Numbered from the stretch's first letter, positions 1 through 11,202 are shown. The stretch: DNA of 64,000 nt from Parazoarcus communis (GCF_003111645.1 NZ_CP022187.1:3720001-3784000), one strand, 5' to 3'. Numbers and translations: made by a program. The notes: generated by a model from the sequence alone, not told the origin.

Positions 1-1
1 G

Positions 2-433
2 CGCGCCGTGCTGTCGGGCGGCCCGCTCGGCATCATGGCGGCGTGCATGGATGCGGTCGTGCCCTACCTGCACGAGCGCAAGCAGTTCGACACCCCGATC
101 GGCGAGTTCCAGCTCATGCAGGGCAAGGTCGCCGATCTCTACTCCACCTGGAGCGCGTGCCGCGCCTACGCCTATGCCGTCGGCCAGGCCTGCGACCGCA
201 CCGACCACGCGCGCACCCTGCGCAAGGACGCCGCCGGCGTGATCCTCTACACCGCAGAGAAGGCCACGTGGATGGCGGGCGAGGCGATCCAGACCCTGGG
301 CGGTGTGGGCTACACCAATGAATACGCCGTCGGCCGCCTGTGGCGCGACGCCAAGCTGTACGAGATCGGCGCCGGCACCAGCGAAATCCGCCGCATGCTG
401 ATCGGCCGCGAACTGTTCAGCGAAACCGCGTAA
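2..433 (+). CDS. liuA: Isovaleryl-CoA dehydrogenase, C-terminal part (truncated by window edge)
   Basis: This is the last ~143 residues of an acyl-CoA dehydrogenase; the reading frame is open through the left edge of the window. Visible family features are LSGGPLGIM, the [17 protein letters not shown] segment of the C-terminal helical domain, the [12 protein letters not shown] stretch, and the terminal ...[19 protein letters not shown] that contacts FAD in this family. The [13 protein letters not shown] region resembles isovaleryl-CoA dehydrogenases in particular. It would oxidise isovaleryl-CoA to 3-methylcrotonyl-CoA and pass electrons to ETF. The next gene is the carboxylase that uses 3-methylcrotonyl-CoA, 12 bp downstream, which supports the substrate call. 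The N-terminal half and the catalytic base are outside the window. Confidence 0.88.
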   Translation, partial: RAVLSGGPLGIMAACMDAVVPYLHERKQFDTPIGEFQLMQGKVADLYSTWSACRAYAYAVGQACDRTDHARTLRKDAAGVILYTAEKATWMAGEAIQTLGGVGYTNEYAVGRLWRDAKLYEIGAGTSEIRRMLIGRELFSETA

Positions 434-445
434 GCAGGGGGCGAC

Positions 446-2053
<1,608 letters not shown>

Positions 2054-2101
2054 TCCGGCCGCGGATACTGATTGCAGCGCCCCCCGAGGCGAGGAGACAC
2101 G

Positions 2102-2890
2102 ATGTACGAAACACTTGAAATCGAATTGAACAATGGCGTCGCGACGGTGTGGATGAACCGCCCCGATGTGCACAACGCCTTCAATGCACAACTGATTGCC
2201 GACATCACCGCCGCCTGCCGTCAGCTCGACGCCGATGACAGCGTGCGTGTGGTGGTGCTGGGCGGCCGCGGCAAGAGCTTTTCTGCCGGGGCCGACCTCA
2301 ACTGGATGAAGGCTGCGGCCAACGCCAGCGTGGAAGAGAACCTCGCTGACGGGCGTCGTCTGGCCGGCATGCTGCGCACCCTGGCGGAGATGAACAAGCC
2401 GACCATCGCGCGCGTGCATGGCGCCGCGCTGGGTGGTGGCATGGGCCTGGCGTCGGCCTGCGACATCTGCGTGGCAGCGGAAAAGGCGGTGTTCGCCACC
2501 TCCGAGGTCAAGTTCGGGATCATCCCGTCGGCGATCAGCCCATACGTACTGCGCGCCATCGGCGAACGCCAGGCTTACCGCTACTTCCAGACCGCCGAGC
2601 GCATCAGCGCCGAGCGCGCCGGCGAGCTCGGTCTGGCCCACGAAGTGGTTGCCAGCGAAGAGCTCGACGCCCGGGTTGCCGAGATCGTCGCCGCGCTGCT
2701 GCAGGGCGGCCCCAGGGCGCAGGCAGCGGCAAAGGACCTGATCCGTGCAGTGGCCAACCGGCCCGTCAGCGACGAGGTGGTGGAAGACACCGCCCGTCGC
2801 ATCTCCAGCCTGCGTGCCACGCCCGAGGCAAAGGAAGGGCTGGATGCCTTCCTTTCCAAGCGTCTGGCGAGCTGGGTACCGAAGGCATAA
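2102..2890 (+). CDS. liuC: Methylglutaconyl-CoA hydratase (crotonase family)
   Basis: A 262-residue crotonase-fold protein. It should hydrate 3-methylglutaconyl-CoA to HMG-CoA, the step between LiuBD and LiuE. The oxyanion-hole segments are visible as SFSAGADLNWM (about residue 65) and HGAALGGGMGLASACD (about residue 110); the SEVKFGIIPSAISPYVLRAIG segment holds the usual second catalytic region. The SAGADLNWM form is characteristic of LiuC-type hydratases. I start at ATG 2102 because GGCGAGGAG lies just upstream; an in-frame TTG at 2072 lacks support. The gene sits 48 bp after liuB and only 12 bp before the first copy of the liuD start. Confidence 0.9.
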   Translation: MYETLEIELNNGVATVWMNRPDVHNAFNAQLIADITAACRQLDADDSVRVVVLGGRGKSFSAGADLNWMKAAANASVEENLADGRRLAGMLRTLAEMNKPTIARVHGAALGGGMGLASACDICVAAEKAVFATSEVKFGIIPSAISPYVLRAIGERQAYRYFQTAERISAERAGELGLAHEVVASEELDARVAEIVAALLQGGPRAQAAAKDLIRAVANRPVSDEVVEDTARRISSLRATPEAKEGLDAFLSKRLASWVPKA

Positions 2891-2902
2891 GGGAGCGAGA
2901 CC

Positions 2903-3173
2903 ATGTTTGAAGAGATACTGATCGCGAACCGCGGTGACCAGGCGCACAGCGCCGCAGCGACGAAGTCACATTGCCTTGCATGCGAAGCATGCTCAGGCGG
3001 TTTCACCGCGGAGGCACACCATGTTTGAAAAGATACTGATCGCGAACCGCGGTGACCAGGCGCACAGCGCCGCAGCGACGAAGTCACATTGCCTTGCATG
3101 CGTAGCATGCTCAGGCGGTTTCACCGCGGAGGCACACCATGTTTGAAAAGATACTGATCGCGAACCGCGGTGA
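2903..3173 (+). repeat. 118-bp tandem repeat that duplicates the liuD start site
   Basis: Two adjacent 118-bp units (2903-3020 and 3021-3138) are followed by the first 35 bp of a third (3139-3173), which is the true liuD start. Each unit is 35 bp of liuD coding sequence (ATG to codon 12) plus 83 bp that is not part of the gene. I find two differences between the units: gaaGag/gaaAag near the start, and GAA/GTA in a hairpin loop (2973-2998 and 3091-3116; arms GCATGC with outer GCCT/AGGC). Each unit encodes a 41-residue peptide beginning MFE[EK]ILIANRGDQAH and containing CLACxAC. The first stops at 3026-3028 inside the second start, and the second stops at 3144-3146 inside liuD. Each unit ends with GGAGG ahead of the next ATG. 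Origin and function are unknown. Confidence 0.95.
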
Positions 3174-5145
3174 AATCGCCTGCCGCGTGATCAAGACCGC
3201 ACGCCGCATGGGCATCAAGACCGTGGCCGTGTATTCCGAGGCCGACGCCAACGCGCGTCATGTACGCATGGCCGACGAGGCGGTGCTGATCGGCCCGCCG
3301 GCCGTCAAGGAAAGCTATCTGGTGATCGACAGGATCATCGCTGCTGCGAAGCAGACTGGTGCCCAGGCCATCCACCCCGGCTATGGTTTTCTGTCCGAGA
3401 ACGAGGCCTTCTGTCACGCCTGTGACGAGGCGGGTATCGTCTTCATCGGGCCGCCGGTCGAGGCGATCCATGCCATGGGCTCCAAGTCCGAGGCCAAGAA
3501 GATCATGGGCGCGGCCGGTGTGCCGCTGACCCCCGGTTATCACGGCGACGAGCAGGACCCGGTTCACCTGCACCAGCAGGCCAACGACATCGGCTATCCG
3601 GTGCTGATCAAGGCCGCAGCCGGTGGTGGCGGCAAGGGCATGCGTCTGGTCGAGCGCTCGGAAGATTTCATCGAGCTGCTGGCTTCATGCAAGCGCGAAG
3701 CCATCTCCAGCTTCGGTGACGACCATGTGCTGGTGGAGAAGTACATTACCCGTCCGCGCCATATCGAAATCCAGGTGTTTGGCGACAGCCACGGCAACTG
3801 CGTGTACCTGTTCGAGCGCGACTGCTCGGTGCAGCGTCGCCACCAGAAAGTGCTCGAGGAAGCGCCGGCACCGGGCATGACGCCCGAGCGTCGCGCAGCG
3901 ATGGGCAAGGCTGCGGTCGATGCGGCCAAGGCGGTGGGCTATGTCGGCGCCGGTACGGTGGAGTTCATCGCCAACCAGGACGGCAGCTTCTACTTCATGG
4001 AGATGAACACACGGCTGCAGGTCGAGCATCCGGTGACCGAGATGATCACCGGCCTCGATCTGGTCGAGTGGCAGCTGCGCGTGGCCTCTGGCGAGAAACT
4101 GCCGCTGGCGCAGGAGCAGCTGCAGATCCGCGGTCATGCGCTCGAAGCGCGCATCTACGCAGAAGACCCGGACAAGGGCTTCCTGCCGTCGACCGGCAAG
4201 CTGGTGCATCTGGCGCCGCCGGCCGAGGGCCTGCATGTGCGGGTCGATACCGGGGTGGAAGAGGGTGACGAGATCAGCCCGCACTACGATCCGATGATCG
4301 CCAAGCTCATCGTGTGGGACGTCAACCGCGACCGCGCGCTGGCGCGCATGCTGCAGGCACTCGCCGACTACCGCGTGGTCGGGGTGTCGAACAACATCGA
4401 GTTCCTGTCGCGCCTCACCGCCTGCCCGGCGTTCTCCACCGCCGATCTGGATACCGGTCTGATCGAACGCGAAAAGGCCTACCTCTTCCCCGAGGGCGAA
4501 GCGGTCCCCGACGAGGTATTCCAGGTCGCCGCGCTGGCCGAGTTGCTGCGCGAAACCGAGCGCGCGGCCAAGGCTGCGGTGCGCGACCCCGATCCGCGCT
4601 CGCCCTGGCATGCGCGCGACGGCTGGCGCATGAACGCGACTGCCCAGCGCACGCTGATGTTCCGCCACGGCGAGGCCGAGCACAGCGTCAACGTGTCCTA
4701 TCTGCCTGGCGCCTATCGTCTGGAGTGCAATGGTCGCAGTGTGGTTGCGCGTGGCGAACTCAATCCGCGCGGTCTGCTGCGGGTCGATCTCGACGGCATG
4801 AGGCTGGATGCCACCGTGATCGCGGCGGCCGGTCGTCGCCACGTCTTCGTTCAGGGCCGTGCCTGGCAACTGGCAGCCATCGATCCGCTGCATCACAGCG
4901 GCGAGGGCGGCGGCTCGGAAGGTGGTCTGCTGGCGCCGATGCCGGGCAAGGTGATTGCACTGGTGGCCGCCGAAGGTGCCAAGGTGGAGAAGGGCGCGCC
5001 GCTGCTGATTCTGGAGGCAATGAAGATGGAGCACACCATCAACGCGCCGGCCGCCGGCACGGTAAAGGCCTTCCGCTTTGCGGTGGGTGATCAGGTTGGC
5101 GACGGTGCCGAACTGGTCGAGTTCGAAGTTGCTGCGGCGGCGTGA
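3139..5145 (+). CDS. liuD: Methylcrotonyl-CoA carboxylase, biotin carboxylase/carrier (alpha) subunit
   Basis: A 668-residue biotin carboxylase plus biotin carrier. It uses ATP and bicarbonate to carboxylate its own biotin, which LiuB then uses. The biotin carboxylase domain starts at [14 protein letters not shown]; the ATP-grasp glycine loop [12 protein letters not shown] is near residue 165 and the catalytic [14 protein letters not shown] near 290. The C-terminal carrier domain has the biotinylation motif EAMKMEH with the lysine at about residue 629. The start at 3139 is the third of three near-identical start sites and the only one that reads into the full gene; GGAGG lies 6-10 bp upstream. 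The two upstream starts give only 41-residue peptides, so they may act as decoys or couple translation to this gene. Confidence 0.94.
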   Translation: MFEKILIANRGEIACRVIKTARRMGIKTVAVYSEADANARHVRMADEAVLIGPPAVKESYLVIDRIIAAAKQTGAQAIHPGYGFLSENEAFCHACDEAGIVFIGPPVEAIHAMGSKSEAKKIMGAAGVPLTPGYHGDEQDPVHLHQQANDIGYPVLIKAAAGGGGKGMRLVERSEDFIELLASCKREAISSFGDDHVLVEKYITRPRHIEIQVFGDSHGNCVYLFERDCSVQRRHQKVLEEAPAPGMTPERRAAMGKAAVDAAKAVGYVGAGTVEFIANQDGSFYFMEMNTRLQVEHPVTEMITGLDLVEWQLRVASGEKLPLAQEQLQIRGHALEARIYAEDPDKGFLPSTGKLVHLAPPAEGLHVRVDTGVEEGDEISPHYDPMIAKLIVWDVNRDRALARMLQALADYRVVGVSNNIEFLSRLTACPAFSTADLDTGLIEREKAYLFPEGEAVPDEVFQVAALAELLRETERAAKAAVRDPDPRSPWHARDGWRMNATAQRTLMFRHGEAEHSVNVSYLPGAYRLECNGRSVVARGELNPRGLLRVDLDGMRLDATVIAAAGRRHVFVQGRAWQLAAIDPLHHSGEGGGSEGGLLAPMPGKVIALVAAEGAKVEKGAPLLILEAMKMEHTINAPAAGTVKAFRFAVGDQVGDGAELVEFEVAAAA

Positions 5146-5153
5146 TCTGCACA

Positions 5154-5176
5154 ACGACGGGCTCGCTGCCCGTCGT
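5154..5176 (+). other. Intergenic hairpin between liuD and the acyl-CoA synthetase gene
   Basis: A perfect 8-bp inverted repeat, ACGACGGG and CCCGTCGT, with a 7-nt loop. No T-run follows, so it is not a standard terminator. It could stabilise or process the operon mRNA between cistrons. Confidence 0.5.
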
Positions 5177-5209
5177 GAAGATTACCGGGTGAGAGGAGAC
5201 AGTTCCGAA

Positions 5210-6898
5210 ATGAGCAATGCCAGCTATGTACATGGAGCCTCGGAGAAGGCACTGATCGGCCAGACCATCGGTCGTTTTTTTGACGAGGCCTGCGCGCGTC
5301 ACGCCGAGCGCGATGCGCTGGTTGTGTGCCACCAGGGCGTGCGGCTGAGCTACGCCGGGCTGAAGCAGAAGGTGGATGCGCTGGCCTGCGGCCTGATGCG
5401 TCTGGGTCTTCAGCCGGGCGAGCGTATCGGAATCTGGTCGCAGAACAATCTCGAGTGGGCGCTGATCCAGTATGCCAGCGCCAAGGCCGGACTCGTGCTG
5501 GTCAACATCAACCCTGCCTACAGGCTGTCGGAACTCGAGTACGCGCTCAACAAGGTCGACTGTCGGGCGCTGGTGGTGTCGCCGGCGTTCAAGAGCAGCA
5601 ACTACCTGGGCATGCTGGCGGAACTGGCGCCTGAGCTGGGACATTGCGAACCCGGCCTGCTGCGCAGCCATGTGCTGCCGAAGCTCGAGTTCGTGATTCG
5701 CATGGGCGGCGAGCGCAGCCCGGGCATGCTCAATTTCGACGACCTGCTGAAACCGCCGTCGCGCGAGGAGCTGACCGCGCTTGCCCTGCTGAGCGAGCAG
5801 CTGCAGTTCGACGATCCGATCAATATCCAGTTCACCTCGGGTACGACCGGTCACCCCAAGGGCGCGACGCTGTCGCACCACAACATCCTCAACAACGGCT
5901 ATTTCGTGGGCGAGGCAATCGGGCTCACCGCAGGCGACCGGCTGTGCATCCCGGTGCCGCTCTACCACTGCTTCGGCATGGTGATGGGCAATCTCGGCTG
6001 TCTCACCCATGGTGCGACCATGGTGTATCCGGCCGAGGCTTTCGAGCCGCTGGCGGTGCTCGAGGCGGTCTCGACCGAGTCGTGCACCGGTCTGTATGGC
6101 GTGCCCACGATGTTCATTGCGATGCTCGATCACCCGCGCTTTGCCGAGTTCGACGTGTCGTCGCTGCGCACCGGCATCATGGCGGGCAGCCCGTGTCCGA
6201 CCGAAGTCATGAAGCGCGTGGTCGACAGGATGAACATGCGCGAGGTCACCATCGCCTACGGCATGACCGAAACCTCGCCGGTGAGCTTTCAGAGCGGCAC
6301 CGGCGATCCGCTCGACCGCCGCGTCTCCACCGTGGGCCGCATCCAGCCGCATTGCGAGGTCAAGATCGTCGACAACGAAGGCCGTATCGTGCCGCGCGGC
6401 ACGCCGGGCGAGCTGTGCACCCGGGGCTATTCGGTGATGCTCGGTTACTGGGGCGACGAGAAGAAGACGGCCGAGGCCATCGATGCTGCAGGCTGGATGC
6501 ACACCGGCGACCTCGCCACCCTCGACGAAGAGGGCTATTGCAAGATCGTCGGCCGCATCAAGGACATGGTGATTCGTGGCGGCGAGAACATCTATCCGCG
6601 CGAGATCGAGGAGTTCCTCTACCGTCACCCCAAGGTGCTCGACGTGCAGGTGGTGGGCGTGCCGGACGAAAAGTACGGCGAGGAACTGTGTGCCTGGATC
6701 ATCCTGCGCGAAGAGGGTTCGCTCAGCGAGGCCGATGTGCGCGCTTTCTGCCAGGGGCAGATTGCCCACTACAAGGTGCCGCGTTACATCCGTTTCGTCG
6801 ACAGCTTCCCGATGACCGTGACCGGCAAGATCCAGAAGTTCCTGATCCGGCAGCAGATGAAGACCGAGCTCGGTCTGGAAGAGGCCAGCACGGCCTGA
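5210..6898 (+). CDS. AMP-dependent acyl-CoA synthetase (FadD-like) of the liu operon
   Basis: A 562-residue ANL-superfamily ligase that activates a carboxylic acid via an acyl-adenylate and then forms the CoA thioester. The P-loop [18 protein letters not shown] is near residue 208, the A5 motif [12 protein letters not shown] near 350, the A7 motif GWMHTGDLA near 430, the hinge [20 protein letters not shown] near 450, and the A10 lysine in TVTGKIQKF near the end. I start at ATG 5210 (MSNASYVHG) with GAGAGGAG upstream; the frame is open back to 5078 but that part overlaps liuD. It lies between liuD and liuE, so isovalerate, a branched-chain acid or acetoacetate are plausible substrates. The sequence alone does not settle which. 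Confidence 0.87.
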   Translation: MSNASYVHGASEKALIGQTIGRFFDEACARHAERDALVVCHQGVRLSYAGLKQKVDALACGLMRLGLQPGERIGIWSQNNLEWALIQYASAKAGLVLVNINPAYRLSELEYALNKVDCRALVVSPAFKSSNYLGMLAELAPELGHCEPGLLRSHVLPKLEFVIRMGGERSPGMLNFDDLLKPPSREELTALALLSEQLQFDDPINIQFTSGTTGHPKGATLSHHNILNNGYFVGEAIGLTAGDRLCIPVPLYHCFGMVMGNLGCLTHGATMVYPAEAFEPLAVLEAVSTESCTGLYGVPTMFIAMLDHPRFAEFDVSSLRTGIMAGSPCPTEVMKRVVDRMNMREVTIAYGMTETSPVSFQSGTGDPLDRRVSTVGRIQPHCEVKIVDNEGRIVPRGTPGELCTRGYSVMLGYWGDEKKTAEAIDAAGWMHTGDLATLDEEGYCKIVGRIKDMVIRGGENIYPREIEEFLYRHPKVLDVQVVGVPDEKYGEELCAWIILREEGSLSEADVRAFCQGQIAHYKVPRYIRFVDSFPMTVTGKIQKFLIRQQMKTELGLEEASTA

Positions 6899-6934
6899 GT
6901 CACGCGTCACCGCCCACTCCACGGAGCAACATCA

Positions 6935-7870
6935 ATGTCGATTTCCCTGCCGCAGCACGTCCGTATCGTTGAAGTCGGTCCGCGCGACGGACTGCAGAAC
7001 GAGAAGCAGGTCGTGCCTGCCGACACCAAGCTCGAACTCATCCGCCGTCTCGCGGAGGCCGGGCTGAAGACCATCGAGGCGACATCGTTCGTCTCCCCCA
7101 AGTGGGTGCCGCAGATGGGCGACAACACCGAGGTACTGACGCGGGTGCTGGCTGCTGCCGCGCCCGGCGTCGACTACCCGGTGCTGACGCCCAACCTGAA
7201 GGGCTTCGAGGCGGCGCTCGCTGCCGGGGCGAAAGAGGTGGCCGTGTTCGGCGCAGCGTCCGAATCCTTCAGCCAGAAGAACATCAACTGCTCGATCGCC
7301 GAATCGCTGGCGCGCTTTCGTCCGGTGACCGAGGCGGCGCAGGCCGCCGGCGTGAAGGTGCGAGGCTATGTGTCCTGTGTGGTCGGCTGCCCCTACGAGG
7401 GCGAGATCGCACCACAGAAGGTGGCCGAGGTTGCAGAGACCCTGGTTTCGATGGGGTGTTATGAAGTCTCGCTCGGCGATACCATTGGCAGTGGCAATCC
7501 GGTCACGGTGCAGCGCATGCTCGACGCAGTGATGCGGCGGATTCCGGTGACGCAGCTTGCAGGGCATTATCACGACACCTACGGCATGGCCGTGGCCAAC
7601 ATCTTTGCTTCCCTGCAGATGGGGGTGGCGGTATTCGACGCGTCGGTCGGCGGCCTGGGAGGATGTCCGTATGCGGCAGGCGCGTCGGGGAACGTTGCCA
7701 CGGAAGACGTGGTCTGGTTGCTGAAGGGCATGGGCATCGACACCGGCATCGATTTCGATGCGCTGGTCGATACCGCTGCCTGGATCAGCGCCGAACTCGG
7801 ACGTGCGCCAGCCTCGCGGGTCGCCCGCGCCGTGCTCGCGAAACGTGCGCAGGCGGCACAGGCAAACTGA
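6935..7870 (+). CDS. liuE: Hydroxymethylglutaryl-CoA lyase
   Basis: A 311-residue TIM-barrel lyase of the HMGL/DRE family. It cleaves HMG-CoA to acetyl-CoA and acetoacetate and completes leucine breakdown. The N-terminal motif [12 protein letters not shown] holds the catalytic Arg-Asp. [12 protein letters not shown] carries metal-ligand histidines, and the signature [19 protein letters not shown] contains the catalytic loop cysteine. The ATG at 6935 follows CACGGAGCAAC. It is the last recognisable liu enzyme; the downstream DUF1289 gene begins only 12 bp later and may be read through. Confidence 0.94.
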   Translation: MSISLPQHVRIVEVGPRDGLQNEKQVVPADTKLELIRRLAEAGLKTIEATSFVSPKWVPQMGDNTEVLTRVLAAAAPGVDYPVLTPNLKGFEAALAAGAKEVAVFGAASESFSQKNINCSIAESLARFRPVTEAAQAAGVKVRGYVSCVVGCPYEGEIAPQKVAEVAETLVSMGCYEVSLGDTIGSGNPVTVQRMLDAVMRRIPVTQLAGHYHDTYGMAVANIFASLQMGVAVFDASVGGLGGCPYAAGASGNVATEDVVWLLKGMGIDTGIDFDALVDTAAWISAELGRAPASRVARAVLAKRAQAAQAN

Positions 7871-7882
7871 ATCGGAACTTTC

Positions 7883-8089
7883 ATGAGCGTTGCATCACCC
7901 TGCATCAATATCTGCCACATGAGCCCGGACACCGGATGGTGCGAGGGCTGTCAGCGCAGCATCGACGAGATCACGTGCTGGAGCCGGGCAACGGACACCG
8001 AGCGGCGCCAGATTCTGGTCGCCGTGGCCGATCGGCGCGAGCTGCTCGGCCTCGCGCCCCTGGTGCAGTCCGAAGGCGCTGGGGCATGA
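7883..8089 (+). CDS. DUF1289 family four-cysteine small protein (first copy)
   Basis: A 68-residue protein matching the DUF1289 pattern. Its N-terminus has a C-x3-C-x8-C-x2-C arrangement (SPCINICHM ... WCEGCQRSIDEI) followed by a tryptophan and a charged helix ending in an RRELLGL segment. Four regularly spaced cysteines suggest a zinc or iron-sulfur site; the family's function is not known to me. It begins 12 bp after liuE and overlaps the next gene by 4 bp (ATGA), so the two DUF1289 proteins are probably made together. Confidence 0.8.
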   Translation: MSVASPCINICHMSPDTGWCEGCQRSIDEITCWSRATDTERRQILVAVADRRELLGLAPLVQSEGAGA

Positions 8090-8277
8090 CGAACGATGAC
8101 GAGTGCGTCGGCGTGTGCATGATCGATTACGACGAAGGCATCTGCATTGGCTGCGGGCGCACGGTCGATGAAATCAACGGTGTGCCCATCCCGCCGCCGC
8201 CGGCAGATCTGAAACCCGCCGCACCCGCACCCCTGCCGGCCAATGTCGCCGCACAGGTGGGAGAGGGCAGCGATTGA
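8086..8277 (+). CDS. DUF1289-like four-cysteine small protein (second copy)
   Basis: A 63-residue protein whose ATG overlaps the stop of the preceding DUF1289 gene (ATGA). It repeats the same C-x3-C-x8-C-x2-C spacing and the following [QG]R[ST][IV]DEI segment, so it is a divergent tandem paralogue. It lacks the helical tail of the first copy; the C-terminus is a proline/alanine-rich stretch instead. Its own stop overlaps the TTG start of the next gene, which suggests tight translational coupling through all three. Function unknown. Confidence 0.65.
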   Translation: MTNDDECVGVCMIDYDEGICIGCGRTVDEINGVPIPPPPADLKPAAPAPLPANVAAQVGEGSD

Positions 8278-9194
8278 GCGCAGCGCTCCACTTTCCGGCC
8301 AGCCTGCAGGTGTTCGAGCGCGGCTGGCTGTCGGCCAACAATATCCTGCTTGCCGATGGCGATGAGGCCACGCTGATCGATTCGGGCTACTTCAGCCATG
8401 CGGGGCAGACCGTCGAGCTCGTGCGCCGGGGGCTGGACGGGCGGAAACTGCGCCGTCTGATCAACACCCATTCGCACTCTGATCACATCGGTGGCAATGC
8501 CGCGGTACAGCGCAGCTTTGGCTGCTCGATCACGATTCCGGCAGGCATGGCCGATGCGGTTGCCAACTGGGACGAAGATGCGCTGCTGCTGCGCACGGCC
8601 GCACAGAAGGGCGAGCGTTTTGCCGCCACCGGGCTGCTGGAAGCAGGTGACCGCTTTGTCGCCGGCGAACTCGAATGGCAGGCAATCGCCGTACCGGGTC
8701 ACGACATGGATGCGCTCGCCTACTACAACGCCGAGCGTCGCATCCTGATCTCGGGTGATGCGCTGTGGCGCGACGGCTTCGGCATTCTGTTTGCCGAAGT
8801 GCTGGGAAGTGGTGACGGACTCGGCGAAGCGCGGCGTACGCTGGAGTCCATTGGCCGCCTCGCGGTGGATGCGGTGATACCCGGGCACGGTGCGCCTTTT
8901 TCCGACTTCGACGAGGCGCTCGAGCGCGCTTTCGCCCGGCTGCGTGCGTTCGAGGACGATGGCGCACGCATGGCGCGCAACGCGATCCGGGCCTGCGTGA
9001 CCTTTGCCCTGCTCGATGCGCGGCGCATGTCCCTCGATGTGCTGCCGCAGTATCTTGCCGAAACCCCCCTGTACCGGGAGGCCAATGCGCGATTCCTCGG
9101 TCTTGGCGCGGATGCGCTTGCCGCCTGGCTGATCTCGGAACTCGAGCGCGCCGGCGTGGCACACCGCGAGGGGAAAGACCTGGTGGCCAGCTGA
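8274..9194 (+). CDS. MBL-fold metallo-hydrolase
   Basis: A 306-residue metallo-beta-lactamase-fold hydrolase. The metal-binding motif THSHSDHIGGN is near residue 65, with further ligands in VPGHDMDAL (about 140), ISGDALW (about 157) and IPGHGAPF (about 200). Together these make a binuclear metal site typical of thiolester or phosphoester hydrolases; the true substrate is unknown. The start is TTG at 8274, overlapping the preceding stop (TTGA) with GAGAGG upstream. The next in-frame ATG would remove the metal site, so the TTG start is well supported. An in-operon role in hydrolysing a CoA or glutathione thioester is possible but not shown. Confidence 0.85.
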   Translation: MSAALHFPASLQVFERGWLSANNILLADGDEATLIDSGYFSHAGQTVELVRRGLDGRKLRRLINTHSHSDHIGGNAAVQRSFGCSITIPAGMADAVANWDEDALLLRTAAQKGERFAATGLLEAGDRFVAGELEWQAIAVPGHDMDALAYYNAERRILISGDALWRDGFGILFAEVLGSGDGLGEARRTLESIGRLAVDAVIPGHGAPFSDFDEALERAFARLRAFEDDGARMARNAIRACVTFALLDARRMSLDVLPQYLAETPLYREANARFLGLGADALAAWLISELERAGVAHREGKDLVAS

Positions 9195-9332
9195 GACCAC
9201 CCCCGCCGCATTCTTGCGGCGGCTGCGCGCGAGCATACAATGTCGGCGCGCGCCCGCTCACGGATAGAAAACGTGGTCTTGCTGTCTCATTAGTGGCCAG
9301 CCGGGCTTAAAGTTTTCGCAGCCTGCATCCGC

Positions 9333-9338
9333 TATAGT
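9333..9338 (+). promoter_or_regulatory. Possible -10 element upstream of rapZ
   Basis: TATAGT lies 27 bp before the rapZ ATG in an otherwise featureless 171-bp gap. I see no convincing -35 hexamer at standard spacing, so this is only a candidate. Confidence 0.25.
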
Positions 9339-9365
9339 GATGCATCCTCAACTCAGATTCCTGTC

Positions 9366-10238
9366 ATGCAGATTGTGCTGATCAGTGGCCTTTCAGGCTC
9401 GGGCAAGAGCATTGCGCTCAACGTGCTCGAAGACGCGGGCTATTTCGTCGTCGATAACCTGCCGGCAACGCTGTTGCCGCAGCTGGTGGCGACCCTGCGT
9501 GGCAGCGGCTACCAGCGCGTGGCGGTGGCGGTGGACGTGCGCTCGGGTGGCAGCATCGCTGCACTGCCGCAGCAGCTTCAGGCGGTGCGCGGCATCGTGC
9601 GTGACGTGCGCTTCGTCTTTCTGGAAGCGCGTGATGACACCCTGATTGCCCGTTTTTCCGAAACGCGGCGACGCCACCCGCTGGCCGAAGGCGGGGTGTC
9701 GCTGGGTGAGGCCATCCACCAGGAACGCGATGCCCTCGCCCAGATCGCGGAGCTGGGACACCGCATCGACACCAGCGACATGCATGCCAACACGCTGCGC
9801 ACGTGGATCAAGGATTTCATCAATGTCGAAGCGGAATCGGGCATGACGCTGATGTTCCAGTCCTTCGGCTTCAAGTACGGCATTCCGATGGATGCCGATC
9901 TGGTGTTCGATGTGCGCTGCCTGCCCAACCCGCACTACGACCCGATGCTGAGGCCGCTCACCGGGCGCGACAAGCCGGTGATCGACTTTCTCGAGAAAGT
10001 GCCTGAGGTCGGACGCATGGCCGAGGACATTCGACGCTTCGTTGCCAACTGGCTGCCGAGCTACCTTCGCGATAATCGCAGCTACCTGACCGTCGCCATT
10101 GGCTGCACCGGTGGGCAGCATCGCTCGGTGTATATCGCAGAGTGGCTGGCACGACGCTTCAAGGACAGTGCTCAGGTGCTGGTGCGTCATCGCTCCGCCG
10201 CGCGGCGCGATGCCGATCGCGCTGCAGCAGGCAAGTGA
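9366..10238 (+). CDS. rapZ: RNase adapter protein RapZ (YvcJ-type nucleotide-binding protein)
   Basis: A 290-residue P-loop protein. In enterobacteria RapZ guides RNase E to the GlmZ small RNA and so controls glucosamine-6-phosphate synthase. The Walker A motif GLSGSGKS is at residues 7-14; the central part has [17 protein letters not shown], and the C-terminal sensing domain carries the signature [17 protein letters not shown]. The length is normal. It is the first gene of an apparent operon with the NusG-II protein and Gx transporter, each overlapping the gene before it. Whether a GlmZ-like RNA exists in this organism cannot be seen here. Confidence 0.93.
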   Translation: MQIVLISGLSGSGKSIALNVLEDAGYFVVDNLPATLLPQLVATLRGSGYQRVAVAVDVRSGGSIAALPQQLQAVRGIVRDVRFVFLEARDDTLIARFSETRRRHPLAEGGVSLGEAIHQERDALAQIAELGHRIDTSDMHANTLRTWIKDFINVEAESGMTLMFQSFGFKYGIPMDADLVFDVRCLPNPHYDPMLRPLTGRDKPVIDFLEKVPEVGRMAEDIRRFVANWLPSYLRDNRSYLTVAIGCTGGQHRSVYIAEWLARRFKDSAQVLVRHRSAARRDADRAAAGK

Positions 10239-10624
10239 TCCGCCTGGACGCAGACTGGCGTGCCCTGCTGCGGCCAGGAGACTGGCTGGTCGTGTGCGCC
10301 GGGTTTGCGCTGTGTGTGTACTCGGCGCTTGGCTTCTGGACCGGCGGCGCGCCGGACGGCATCATCGTCAGGGCGGCCGGCAAGGTCGTGGCCGAGGCCG
10401 ACCTGTCGCGTGCGCGCAAGATTGAAGTCGAAGGGCCGCTCGGCACCACGCTGATCGAGATCGAACCCGGACGTGCGCGGGTTGCGTCCGACCCCGGTCC
10501 GCGCCAGTACTGCGTGCGCCAGGGCTGGCTGAGCCGCGCCGGCGCAGTGGCCATCTGTGCCCCCAACCAGGTCAGCCTGACCCTCACCGGGCGCGGCAGC
10601 GACTATGACTCCCTCAACTATTGA
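10235..10624 (+). CDS. NusG domain II-containing protein
   Basis: A 129-residue protein with one N-terminal membrane helix (about residues 14-31, [18 protein letters not shown]) followed by a small beta-rich extracytoplasmic domain ([23 protein letters not shown]...). This is the NusG domain II family found beside Gx transporters. It starts at GTG 10235, whose bases overlap the rapZ stop (GTGA), and it overlaps the next gene by 20 bp. The close overlap suggests that it works with the downstream transporter, probably as an accessory envelope protein. Confidence 0.72.
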   Translation: MIRLDADWRALLRPGDWLVVCAGFALCVYSALGFWTGGAPDGIIVRAAGKVVAEADLSRARKIEVEGPLGTTLIEIEPGRARVASDPGPRQYCVRQGWLSRAGAVAICAPNQVSLTLTGRGSDYDSLNY

Positions 10625-11150
10625 ACTCGTCCCCACGGTCAAGGACCGTCGCATCGCCCGCCATGCCGCGGCCGCAATCGTGCTTACCGTGGCGGAGGCG
10701 GTGATCCCGCTGCCGCTGCCCGGCGTGAAGCCGGGTCTGGCGAACATCGTGACGCTGGTGGTGCTGGCGCGCTGGGGCTGGCGTGAAGCGGTGTGGGTGG
10801 CCTTGCTGCGGGTGCTGGCGGGCAGCCTGCTGCTGGGACAGTTTCTGGCACCGGGCTTCTTTCTCAGCCTGTCGGGTGCGCTTGCCAGCCTGCTCGCGCT
10901 CGGGGTGGCGATGCACTTGCCGCGGCGCTGGTTCGGGCCGGTCAGCCACAGCATTCTGGCCGCCTTCGCCCACATCGGCGCACAACTCGTGGTCGCCCGG
11001 ATATGGCTGGTGCCGCACGACGGCGTATTCTACCTGGTGCCGATATTCTCCGCCGCGGCGGTGATTTTCGGTCTGGTTAACGGCTTGATCGCGGGCCGCC
11101 TGCTGCATGAGCTTCAAGCGCTCGAAGCCGAGGAACGCAGCTCGGAATAA
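10605..11150 (+). CDS. Gx transporter family membrane protein
   Basis: A 181-residue integral membrane protein with about five hydrophobic segments. It matches the family variously named Gx transporter or heptaprenyl diphosphate synthase component I; EAVIPLPLPGVKPGLANIVTLVVLARWGWREA is the typical N-terminal region, followed by LRVLAGSLLLGQF and FLSLSGALASLLAL. It overlaps the NusG-II gene by 20 bp and is the last gene before the convergent chemotaxis operon. Members of this family are often linked to ApbE-type flavin transferases. An apbE gene is present at 39777-40829, but not adjacent, so a link is speculative. Substrate unknown. Confidence 0.75.
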   Translation: MTPSTIELVPTVKDRRIARHAAAAIVLTVAEAVIPLPLPGVKPGLANIVTLVVLARWGWREAVWVALLRVLAGSLLLGQFLAPGFFLSLSGALASLLALGVAMHLPRRWFGPVSHSILAAFAHIGAQLVVARIWLVPHDGVFYLVPIFSAAAVIFGLVNGLIAGRLLHELQALEAEERSSE

Positions 11151-11202
11151 ACCGTCAAACCCACACCTTCAAGTTTGCAACGAACGGGTGCGGGAGAAGG
11201 AG

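Noticed and set aside
2903-3173. CRISPR-like reading of the 118-bp repeats
   Set aside because: Only two full units, contiguous without spacers, containing part of liuD; not a CRISPR array.
3685-5154. A 489-codon minus-strand frame opposite liuD
   Set aside because: Same composition as other antisense frames; no motif and no ribosome-binding site.
5154-5176. Rho-independent terminator after liuD
   Set aside because: The stem is perfect but no T-run follows, and the downstream gene belongs to the same pathway.
5039-6922. A 627-codon minus-strand frame opposite the acyl-CoA synthetase
   Set aside because: Antisense shadow rich in His, Arg and Ala; the plus-strand gene has intact A5, A7 and A10 motifs.
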